Shown here piece by piece: positions 23,886 through 34,207 of a stretch of 64,000 bases of DNA. Both the position numbers and the translations under genes were made by a program. The stretch lies in the NCBI GenBank assembly GCA_965153455.1, contig OZ234504.1:806001-870000 (forward strand). The letters are read 5' to 3'. A model generated the notes under the pieces. It worked only from the letters and a program-made list of their open reading frames with translations. It had not been told where the DNA came from and ran no database searches. Source of the stretch: Sphagnum compactum (Eukaryota > Bryophyta > Sphagnopsida > Sphagnales). The first letter of the stretch is position 1. Each line of letters begins with the position of its first letter.

Positions 23886-25978
23886 ATGAAGTGCAATTCC
23901 TGTTGGCAGAAATTGGACGGTCGCGCAGTTGCAACAACCTGTGGCCACATTTTCTGTATCTTTTAAGGGTTGAGCTCTATGAAAAATCAGAGCATATATT
24001 GTGTCATTGCTAGTTGTTTCCGTTCTTCCCTTCCATATATGTCTCTCCTTAACTTCTTGTAAAACAGGCACAGAAGATGCAAGCAAAGTTCTCAGCTCTG
24101 ATGATTCTACATGTCCAGTGTGCGAGGAGATCCTCAACAAGAGGTACCGTTGTCACGAGCCCGCTTGAACGGCAGACTTTTGCAGGCTGCAGCAGATTAG
24201 GTTTCCAATGAGGGAGAAGATAATTTATTCTATATAGTATCCAAGTTTGAAGCTCTACATGCTGTGATAAACAAGAGCAGTTTGAAAGCTTCCTTGTCAC
24301 ATCATTGGCTCTGTGTTGGATGATGTGGAAACAGTAAAATGAAGTCTGTGGACTTGGCTCCTACTGATGAGTGGATCAATGTAAGGTCTTCCCAGTCTGC
24401 ACTCTGTTGAATCACTCTTCCTGGAATCACCAAGTAGTTGCTCCATGGTCAGAGAACATTATTCATTTTGTATTCAAGCTTGGTCTCTTTTGGGATTGGA
24501 ACCTCATGAGCTGTTGCTGTTCAGCAATTGGACTTTGGATCTTTCCTGACAGCTTGCAAACTACATGGGAGTTTACAGAAAAAAGTAGGCAGTAACCATC
24601 TCATTCAATGTGGTTGAATATCAGTCAAAGGTGGCAGAAAAAATAGCTCATTAAATCTCTGGAATTACTCCCCAGTTGCTAGCTTGGTTGTTGCATGAAT
24701 TCTGACACCTGATCACAAATGTTGCAGATGGTGATGGTTGGTGTGCCTCCACAGGCTAGTATCCTGAAAAGAGCCTCCTATAATCTCATTATTTTCCTTA
24801 CAATCATTCAGGTCAACATGTGTATGAGATTCATGCCTTCTTTCTCTGCCTGGCATTCTCAAAGCAATGTATTACCAGGATATGCAAAGTTTGATTTGCT
24901 TAACCACTCTTCAGTTATGAAGAGTGCATTTAAGGGTGTGGTCTTCTGGATAGGCCAAAAGGATGTGGAATTCCAGGTCACAGTTAGAAAGGCTGTCCAA
25001 CTTCAAGAGAAATGTGAACAAATGCAAGCAAAGTACTTGGAGAAGATGAAACAAGTGGAGGCTGCCTACACTGGAAAACTCCAACAAGTGCAGAGAGCCA
25101 GCATGCAGAAGATCCAAGCACTGGAAGAAGAGAGGCAAAATTTCATCAATGACAAAAATGAGCTGCAGGAGAAGTACACAGAAAAATCAAGGCACACTGA
25201 TTATCCTTCTCATATCAATGTCTACTAGTACTAATTTGGTATTTGGAAGAAGCTGATTTCATATGGTGATTAAGGTCTTCCCAAAGAGAATGTTGGGAAG
25301 TTTAGGGTTCTCTTTCATAATCAACAATTGCACAAAACCATGATGATGACTGTACCATTCAACTCAATATACAATCCAGCAAATACTGTGCAGCAACTCA
25401 TTAATTTGCATTACTTCTGTTCTGCAGGCAAAAGAGGAAGCTGGAAGAGATGTATGATGCTTTGCGGAATGAATATGAGCAGTTAAAGCAATCTGGTGGT
25501 AAGGAGCAAGCAATGATAAAGCAGTCAAATCTATACTCATTCAATGTGCCCATGCAAAGTGGTTTTGAGGAGACTCACAAGACCCAACCAACCTCAGGTC
25601 AGAAATCTGCGCTGGCCTACTAGCTGCACATCCTTATTCTAATTTCTGATTCTACAATCTCCTTGCTCAGAATCTATTGATCTTCCCTCAATAGGGGGAG
25701 ATGACAGGTGGACCCCACATTAGTCCTATTACATTTGTTGACTTCTGGCCACCTGCATGGCCAGAGGCTGGTCAGATCCATTTGATTTGTTGGGTCCACG
25801 GCTCAGTCGACGACCAGCTGCAGGAATTCACCCCAGGTCATCATCTCCTCCGAATCCTTTCAAGCCATCACCTTTGTACACACCAGTTGCAGGAGGCCAT
25901 CCTTCAAACTCATTCCGCAATTTACTGCTTTCTCCACCCAAGAAACGCTCTCAAGCTCGTCCAAGAGGAGTAATTTGA
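23886..25978 (+). CDS. HEI10: HEI10-type RING E3 ligase (CCNB1IP1 homologue), 7 coding exons
   Basis: Meiotic ZMM-class E3 ligase (SUMO/ubiquitin) that acts on the synaptonemal complex and designates class I crossovers. Exons: 23886-23955, 24068-24143, 24335-24380, 24728-24758, 24915-25191, 25428-25597 and, less surely, 25767-25978. Phases close to 293 aa; Arabidopsis HEI10 is about 304. An N-terminal RING carries C3, C6, C19, H21, C24, C39 and C42, followed by the family-typical TEDASKVL. A coiled coil spans roughly residues 85-190. The C-terminal FRNLLLSPPKKR block is near residue 275. The start is the first ATG before the RING. Introns are GT-AG except intron 5, whose only in-frame donor is GC (AAG/GCACAC at 25192). 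The junction at 25597 is ambiguous: using the AG at 25694 instead brings a stop at 25721 and removes the tail. A GC-rich stretch at 22970-23210, with a possible UTR donor at 23205, probably holds the promoter and 5' UTR. Confidence 0.92.
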
Positions 25979-28880
25979 CAGCTGAACTAGAATTCACTCC
26001 ATCGCCAAGACATATATCACTCTTGTTCTATATTTTCAAACTCCGAGTGGTATATAGCTTCAAAACTTGTGTTGATCTGACATATCCAATCAAGTTTTGT
26101 ATAGCAATGATGTCTTCTTTATGTCGTTTGGCCAGAATTTACAGACCAGCACCTGCATAGCTGGACTGCTGATAATCCTGAACAGTGCAATAACCAGCTT
26201 GATTCTTTGAGGCTCATCCCTAAATGAAAGTCCTTTACTGCAGAGCTAATTCTGAGCACCACTTATACTCACATGTTTTCTACTTCTGCACTGCACAAGT
26301 GATTTTTTTGCAGTGCAGAAGTGGAAGGAGTCTGCTGATCCTTAAGCTCTGGAAGGAAGTAACAAACCTGATTATGCTTTTACTCCAGGTGCAACCATAG
26401 AGAACATAAAAGGGTCCAATAAACCAAACAGAAATTAAACCAAATTTGATGCTCAGAACAAGGCAAGATTGAACTAGATTCTATTTTTGGAGGCAAAGGA
26501 TTGCAAGATCAAGGATTTCCATTACAAGTTCCAGCCAATTGTCTGGTGATTTGTATGCTTTTGAAAATGCACAACGGGGAAAGTTGTGAATTGTTTCATT
26601 GGCTATGAAGTTGTCATCATGACTAGATTTTGGTGAGATCTGAGCTCATCAAGAATAGCCCAGGGTGGAAGAAGGGTTCAATAGGAATCCTCGGGAAAGT
26701 CCTTTGTTTGCAGGATCTCTGCAGCCTGACTTGGAGGTCACTTTCTTATTTTTCTTGGAGCATATGGTCAGCTTGGATTGTCCAACTCCCTTGGTAACTG
26801 GCAAACACTTGGACAGGTACATTCTTTTACACAGCATTGGTTTTTCAAACCTTGAGACAATTTTGCTTCTCTAAACTTTCTGATTTTGATAATGTGTCAC
26901 AAATCAAGTGTGTTGCACTCGCAATGACCAAGAATCATAATTTTCATTGATTTAACTAATCCACAGTCAGAAAACCTCTTCATCGACAACTGAGAAATAC
27001 TCAGATAGTGTCATCCTTTTCATAGGCTCAATGCAGCTTCTCAGATGCTTTTAGAAGGAATCCACCTTTTTTATTTGAACTTCAATAATGTGGGTTGATC
27101 ATGTTTTGGATTGGGCAAGGTGAGGATAACTTAATTTGAGTATATAATGAAGCCTTAATTGGTCTCCAAATTTTCAGCTTATATTTGAAATTTATACAAT
27201 ATTTTTGTGCTCCTTGTAATAGAGTAGGTTCCTAGCTCTCTCTCTTTTGTGTGTGGTTTGTACGAGTGTTGTGTGGGTATATTGTTTTCTATATATCCTT
27301 GGATAAGGGTATATAAATTTTTGAAATTTTATATACCCATTGAGTAATGTACACTAATGGTCAAAATTTTTGGTCAGGTTAATGTCTGAGTATAGGATTT
27401 TTTTAGTAGAAGGATAGCATCCAAGTACCCTCCTATCGTATATCCATTACTGGGGTAAAATATGGGTTTTTTTAATTAATTAAAAATGAAGGAAAATGTT
27501 CACCCTTTGAGATAATTTACATAATTTTCAAACACCTAATCCAATATCAAAATGTAAGAATCAAAGTGTTTGATTCATCCTTAATTAGGATAAACATGCT
27601 GACAAGGGAACACTTAACTATATCAAAAGATAATGGTATCATGGTCAACATTTGGTTGAAGTCTAAAGGTAATTTGTAATTCATCTTTGGACAATTTAGT
27701 AGGCCTTTGAATCATTTAGTTATGTTGAGTAACATGGGGGTTACGGCCCTCCAAAATAGGGACGACATTTTCCATTTGAAATATATCTTCCTACCATTCC
27801 TAACATGTGCACACTTTTACCACATGTTAACAATCCTTGATTTTATCTCACATGATTTGCCCACCTATATGCTTAGGCCAAAGGGAAGGTTTCAGACATC
27901 TTCACATAGAAACTTATAGTTTGGGGAGCTTTTAAAGGCTGCTTTCTTTTCTTCTTTTTTTCAATCAAATTGGTTAATTGCAAGAGAGAGGGGGAAAAAG
28001 AAAGAATTTAGGATGCACCCCATTTAATGAATAAACAAACAAAGTTTAGGGTTTAAATCACATTTACCCAATTTTTTTTTACTCGGATGCCACACCTCAA
28101 AATCAAACCCCAAAAACACACAATGATAATGTCTGAAATTGACTATGCTTCTATTCTAACAACTTGATTTCATAATTCAACACTTGTTCACATTCACCTT
28201 CAATTACAAAATCTTGCAAAGAAGCTTTTGGTGCCACCTTCAAGGTAGTCAATGTTGCATTGCAATCTCATTTTCAAACAACTTCTTCTCCTCCCCCCTT
28301 TAGAGTCCAAGAGACTTTCAAAATGATGTTTTTACAACACTCACCTGACAAATTGTGCACTTCAATTACCTGAAGTGATTTTTAGTGTTGTTGAAACACT
28401 AAAAGGACTATCCAATTGCACATGTTCACCCCCTTTCCAATTCATTGCCAACCACAATTTTCCTAAAACATCAGGAGACGGACTCCACAAGATGTCTCCC
28501 CTCAATTCAACTCAATCACATCTAAGGAGCACCACTTTTCATTATTATCATTCCTTTTGTGAAGGGTGGTTGATTTTTTGCTTTTAGCTAGAGGGGTAGC
28601 TTGATAACTTTGCGCAAACCATTATACACAATCTGCGTCCTGAGTTTCTGTTGCCAGAGTTTCTGTTGCCTTTCTGGAAGCAATGGGAAGACTCAGACGT
28701 GATGTTGGCTAGCACTCAAGAGATATTGCTAATCAAAAAAGTCAACAGTATCCTCATTCAAGCTGCAACAAGCTTCTCAAGGAAAGAGCTTTTATTTCAT
28801 TTTAGCATGTCCCTGTATATGCAAGCATCTATGCCTAAAGGACATAGAGGCCTATATATAGGGTAGTGGTTGGGGCCTCC
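25979..28880. other. HEI10 3' flank and AT-rich intergenic DNA
   Basis: 26000-26900 has the same moderate GC as the HEI10 introns and may include 3' UTR. From 27100 on it is AT-rich with no gene. Confidence 0.5.
26282..26322. repeat. Short perfect hairpin downstream of HEI10
   Basis: ACTTCTGCACTGCA (26282-26295) and its exact reverse complement (26309-26322) flank a T-rich loop of 13 bases, about 300 bases after the HEI10 stop. Confidence 0.9.
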
Positions 28881-29429
28881 TGCACCCTGAACATACCCTT
28901 GAATATTTACTAGCAAGGGTAGATGCTATCCACCCATAAGTAGTACATTAAGTACTGATTCCCATTCACCTAAAACCCAAGATGATCACCTACACCACTC
29001 AAAAGATTAGTAACCAAAGGAGGACAATCCAAAACATTTAGATCATTATTCCAGCCCAATAATTCAAAGAGAACATGCTAGAACCAAAGTTTCTTATTTA
29101 CAATGGTTTTCTTGTCTTTGTCAAAAAATTGAAAGGACCACATTGTTGGGTAGTTCTTCCATTTATAATGCATACAATCTAAAGAAGCAAAAAATCATGG
29201 AAACCCACGCTCAAAATTAATCCCAAGCTACTTCTCAAAATCATTCCTCGCACGGGTTGTTGAAAGTACACAAGTTTGAAAACTTCCTTGATGGCTTGAC
29301 AAAAAGGTTCAAACCCTCCATGGTCATGCTTTTTCCTATGCAAACATATTCATCCATTGCATTAGTTGCCATGTTGTAGGTTAACATTTGAATTGCTACA
29401 ATACATTTTTGGATTGTATATAGGTTCAT
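28880..29429 (-). pseudogene. Dead PIF/Harbinger (HARBI1-like) transposase
   Basis: On the minus strand a 62-codon open frame (29429-29241) matches the conserved plant Harbinger stretch around QKC..AI..L.Y and DEY..IG.S. After a frameshift, 29190-28895 reads ASLDCMHYKWKNYP, then NDLNVLD, then VNGNQY and IYP. These are the usual order of the DDE transposase, including the first two catalytic Asp positions (LDCMH and NDLNVLD). Several in-frame stops interrupt it and the third acidic residue is not found. The copy cannot be active. Confidence 0.85.
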
Positions 29430-30163
29430 GGGACCACAAGAATCTCACCACAAGAATAAGGGTCGCACACACTAACTGTTGCAACAAGACGGGAAAAAAA
29501 AAAATTTGCTTCTTGCAAAATCAACATTTAAAATGATATCTATCATATACAAGGTTTGGAAAAAAATAATCTCACATTATTCACTCATCACCAAGCGTTC
29601 TATCTCGCACAAAATTTGATTATCTGCCCAACCTACTTTTGCTCTGTGGTTTGCGAACCGTTTTGATCTACTACATGCTACAACAAAACCGCAAAAATTG
29701 TTCTTCTTTTTCATCGTCTTCAAGGTCTGCACACAACCACAACAATACCCTAGCATGCCACAAATCTGCCATAGCCAAAATTAGAGGAAAGCTCACAAGA
29801 GAGAGAGCAAGAAAAAAATTAAAACTAAAAAAGAGAAGTAAATCAGGTGACGAAAAAATGGAAAAGATGACATAAAGGTGAAAAATGATGACAAAATGAT
29901 GGGGTTGAACTCTATCGTTAGGGCTAGGCATGTATGAACCACGCACCTTAAATTTGAAGTTTACAATGTAGTTTGGATAGCTGTCATAGGAGAAGCCATT
30001 ATGTTGGACTTGAGGCATCCCCTTCAGCATTGTTGAGTGATTACGCGTATTGCTTTCCAACTGCGCTTTCACTTGTGCAACTTGTCCATTGTGTTCCGAT
30101 GGAGTATCTTTGAACACAATTTCTTTTATGAGCCAAAATGATGTATCTTTTGTGAGGTATTTT

Positions 30164-30275
30164 GAGGATGATGTGTTGGCCAAAATGATGGATCTTTTAC
30201 ATTTTTTTCCCATAAAGATCCACTTATGAAAATGGCTTGTAAAAGATTCATCATTTTGACCAACACATTATCCTC
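30164..30275. repeat. 112-bp hairpin (foldback) element
   Basis: The left arm from 30164 (GAGGATGATGTGTTGGCC...) and the reverse complement of the right arm ending at 30275 (GAGGATAATGTGTTGGTC...) match over about 38 bases with three or four differences, around a ~36-base loop. A further partial copy of the arm core lies at 30134. Confidence 0.8.
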
Positions 30276-30292
30276 TTTAACATGGTCACGCC

Positions 30293-30559
30293 CTAGGAGG
30301 TCAAGTGTGTGAAGAATTTCATTTTTTTCAGTGATTCCAAAATCATACTCACATCCAACGATTGTAAACTGGAATCTGAGAGGATGGAGAAGTGCATTAG
30401 GCAGTCATTTGTGAGCAACATTTGAGCAACAGCTTGAGTCCCTCTTGTTCCCATCATGAACAGTTTAATTGATTTGTTGATACGCAGGTGCCCATGTTCA
30501 CCAGTAAGAGGGCACAAGTAGAGCCTCAACTCCTCTGCATCCCATGGATCTATCTCCAT
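30293..30559 (-). CDS. Hypothetical ORF, 88 codons
   Basis: An open frame from ATG 30559 to a TAG at 30293 with ordinary codon use and GC above the flanks. The product is not recognised and shows no membrane segment, zinc ligands or obvious repeat. Its first codons lie in a degenerate repeat of about 70 bp (GGATCTATCTCC at 30546 and 30614; GGTTCTATCTCC at 30689), which reads as MEIDP. It could be one exon of the unresolved minus-strand locus at 31-32 kb, a gene fragment, or chance. Confidence 0.3.
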   Translation of the reverse strand: MEIDPWDAEELRLYLCPLTGEHGHLRINKSIKLFMMGTRGTQAVAQMLLTNDCLMHFSILSDSSLQSLDVSMILESLKKMKFFTHLTS

Positions 30560-30735
30560 GGGACCTTCCCGGTTCTTGGTTGGGCTTCTCCTAGCTAGGT
30601 CTCTGTGTGTCCTGGATCTATCTCCACGAAACCTCTCTGGCTCTTGATTTGGCTACTCGCTGGACAACCGACTTGCTTTGTGTCCCCTGGTTCTATCTCC
30701 ACCGAACCTTCTGACTCCATTTGGCTGGAAAGGAA
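30540..30735. repeat. Degenerate tandem repeat, three units of ~68-75 bp
   Basis: GGATCTATCTCCA followed by a CCT..CTC...TTGG.TTGG stretch recurs at 30546, 30614 and 30689 with substitutions and indels. Confidence 0.6.
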
Positions 30736-31002
30736 TCACAATGATATTGCTCTGCGACGACAGTATAACGCTAATGAGCTTGTTTTCATTACAATCACTA
30801 ATCACTGCCAGTAAGATTCATATCATTTCGCTTCTATCAATAACAAGTTAAAATTGCGATGCAATGGCCTTGGGTGCTCGATTTGAGGCCATGGTCATCA
30901 TTCTCAAGGTTTACTCGAGTAGTAGTTACAAAACACGATCCTCTCCAATCCGAACATGTTTTTCAGAACAAAAGCTTAACTTGGGCAGTGTACATACGGA
31001 GT

Positions 31003-31950
31003 TCAGAACCAGAGAAGTGCTGGTGGGAAACACATACCTGTGCAAGTTCTGCGAAGTGGAAGAACAAGTCTCAGTTCGATCAGGTGAGACTTTAGACTTC
31101 CTCCCGTTCCGTTGAGCCAGCTACGAACTTGCCGAAAGCTCTTGGCATCAACAATAGCGAGTGGACCAAACTTGACACCGTAGCAGGCCGAACTATGTAA
31201 AGCTGACATAAGTGGTAGCAAATAGCAAACTGGTCCGAGGAGAACGTCTTGGCGTCTAGATGAGTGAGCAACTTGTTTGTGATGGAGCCTATGAGATTGA
31301 GAGGATACTTGTGCAGGAAAGATTAAGAAAGCCGGCGAAGTGCAAGGCAAGAGTGGCACCCGAGGGTTTTCTAGCAAAGAAAAGCGAACCGCGTTGTAAC
31401 CTGCTACGAAACCCATCTCCATTCTCCGACAAACACGATTCTTAAAATCCTGCACCTGGACAATAACTGGAAAATATCTTGACCGCACTCCTCCGTCCTT
31501 GAGTGGTGGTGCAAAAGCTGTCCACAGAACGTGTGGTGGGTCCTCCTACGTCTGGAATCTGCACTGGCAGCTCAAAAATCAAGTGGGCGAAGTGCGAGGC
31601 AATTGTCTCCTCGTGTCGACTAGTGGACGTGGAAAACGTCTCTTTGCTTTGCCGTCCATTTTCTCTGAAATCGCTGTCCCTTCTCGGACAATCTCATCTG
31701 ACAGGCACCATTATTGTACTACTTCTCCGTTGCTGCATTGGGTATGGGTTTGCCAGAAAGATGCGGTCCCAGTTCTGTACCGTGCAAGTGAAGCACATGG
31801 GATAAATGCGACCTGCAAATGCAGACTGTTTGCCAGCAGACGGTTGAACTGATTTGCAAAGTCCTTCTTGACCCCTTCTACAAAGAGAGCGCACACAAGT
31901 AGGGTAGAACTGCTCATCACCGATCACTACCTTATCACCGAACACTTATT
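31003..31950 (-). other. Unresolved GC-rich gene-like locus
   Basis: GC rises to about 50% with frequent CpG. Several overlapping frames are open on the minus strand: 31488-31003 (161 codons from an ATG), a Met-less frame 31322-31092 (76 codons, containing LDAKTFSSDQFAICYHLC), and 31920-31711 (begins MMSSSTLLVCALF). No combination gave a recognisable product, and stops separate them, so this is either a multi-exon gene I cannot resolve, a promoter/5' region, or a decayed gene. Copy 1 of the dispersed repeat begins at its upstream edge. Confidence 0.3.
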
Positions 31951-32400
31951 CAGATCATCGCCATTTGTGCTTCATCTTGAGGGATTTCAAATGTTATGGG
32001 AGCGCTACCTCAAGCTCTAGAAATCATATTTGAAATGCATAGGAAAAGGAGTAATGAAAAAAATAGTAACAAGAAAAATAAAACTTACAAAACACTTCTT
32101 TTTTTTTTCCCCTGTTCTCTTTGGACCCCTCATACTTTCAGAGCTTATAACTTTCTTATTTCTTGTTCATTTTAAATGATTTAAAGTTCTATAGGAGCGC
32201 CACCTTCAGTTCTACAAATCACCTTGAAACTCTAATTACGACAGAGCAACATACAACGAATTTTTTGGGTGTTCAGGAACCGGCTTTGTAGTGTTCGTTG
32301 GTTGATTTTTTTTGAGTTCTTGACCCCCTCAACTTTGAGGGACTGTAACATTCTCAATTTTAATCAGTTTTCAGCAATTTTTAATGTGCCAGTTGCAGCA
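31880..32400. repeat. Dispersed repeat, copy 1
   Basis: Same order of landmarks as 62920-63440: CTTATCACCGAA, GATTT.AAATGTTAT.GGAG.GC, AGCTCTA.AAATCAT, GGG.CTGTAAC.TTCTC. Inside each copy the module TATAGGAGCGCC...CTACAAATCA...TTGAAACTCTAA appears twice, so the family is itself built of ~190-bp internal repeats. No reading frame was identified; the family is unknown to me. Confidence 0.8.
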
Positions 32401-34207
32401 ATAGGAGGGGTTCAAGTTCTGTTTGTACACCAGAAACAACAGACCCCTCCCCTTGGATCAGGCCTGCCCTGAGTGCTTAAGTGTTCGCTCACCAGCCGTT
32501 CTTCCCTACTGTTGAAGGTTCTGCAAAAATTATGGAACTTCAACAAATTATTCAAACAGGTGTTGACAGAAATGTAGAAAAGTCCCTCACATTTGTGCAT
32601 GCAGCAGCTTTTTGGGGTGAAAAAGTCTTTGGTTTAAACATACAAAAATATTGCACTGGAACCATAGCAACTCAAGGGCTGACAATGCTCCAGTAAAATA
32701 CCTATTTTCCATATGGTCGGTGGGCTTTGCAGTCCCACATCCATTGTTAGATGAACCAACTTTGATTGTTTCATGAAGATCCTTTTCTCCAAAAAACCAT
32801 TCACCAAAAATAAAAAACACTGGCCCAAAGTTGTAGCTCTCTCCTTTTAGCACCAGCACCAACATATTAAGTTGATGCTTGTCACTAAGTACACTTCAGA
32901 TGACCCCGTGACAACTACTTATAGCTTAACTACACTAATAAGGTGAATGGTTAAAAGCAAGACATCCTTGAAAAGCTTCTAACCTTTGACCTTATTAATG
33001 TAGGTTTGCTTGCATATATTAATGTGACATGAATTTAACCACACCTTAATGAACACTAAAGGCAATCGAGTTTGACATGTTTATGTAATTTTCAATTCCC
33101 CCACTCAAAATGGTTGCCTACGCCCAGTAAATTAAACTTTGTGATTGAAAGAAAGCAAACATTATATATCTTAAACTACCTATATGCACCTTTGTAAACA
33201 AAAACAAGATTGATGAATACCTAAAGGATATGAAAAAGATTCATATCTACACAATTAGTCATCCTCATGTATGTTTAGAATTCAAATTGCGCTTGAATGG
33301 ACCATTAATCTAAAGACCTTTTCAGTATGATAAATGTGACCAAAAGGAGATATATTTTTCCCTAGCTTTACCTTCTAAACAATGTAAACATGGGTAAATT
33401 ACCTTAACCTTGTTGCTGCAGAATGTGCTCTTGAAAATGTTCAGCTGTTCTTGCACTTCAATGCAAGTCTGCAGTCTGACCAAATACAAGCACACTTCCA
33501 TGGAGACTAGTCAACATGGATGTGGTGTAAGTAGCTTCCCATGAGACTTGTCTGATCCAAGCGCAAAGGTGGCAATAGCCACAATGACAAAATACTAACC
33601 CTACAATGTGTGTTCCAAAGTGGAATAGCCCACCAGCTTCACTACAACTTAATGAGCTGCTACAGAAAAAATGAATTACCTTCAATTGATTCCTGTCATT
33701 TCAAGGAGAGGATAGATACCTGCTCCTACCTTAGCCTGTATCCCCTGCAAAATTCTGCTTCTGCTGCAGTGAAGTGAAATTCTTGATTTCGGGAAAAAGG
33801 AGGACCTCTTGTTCAGTCACACAGAAGACTTGTCCTCAAGTACCTTTCTTGTTTTGAACTTTGCCAATCCTGTAGACACAAAACGAATTTTGTCCTAGTT
33901 AAGACTCACAAGGCAATGTTGATCGATCTTATTTCTCACCCAACAATTTGCTTTATGCCTGCCCATTGGCTGATGAGACAAATTTGAAGCTCTCAGACAA
34001 CAGTAGCTCAGGTGAACATCGCTATTCAAAAGATCCTCAGTTCACTTTTCATCTGCTCCAGGCAAAGAAAAGACTACATTGAAGAATGTTGACCTAAATG
34101 GACTAGAACCATTCAAGACCAAAAGGTGCAATTTGCTCAATGAACCTGTAGGAAGAGAAATGAAGAAATAAGCTTCAGCACAGAACTTGATAATGGAATT
34201 GGCAAGT
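32400..34207. other. Intergenic region and AAPT 3' flank
   Basis: A 92-codon minus frame (32865-32587) has ordinary codon use but no recognisable product. 33430-34207 has moderate GC and probably includes the AAPT 3' UTR. Confidence 0.4.

Noticed and set aside
24728-24805. Reading HEI10 exon 4 straight on through the following codons
   Set aside because: The extended frame gives a hydrophobic stretch absent from the family. Splicing at A/GTATCC (24758) to 24915 restores the PPQ..MKSAF alignment with no length difference.
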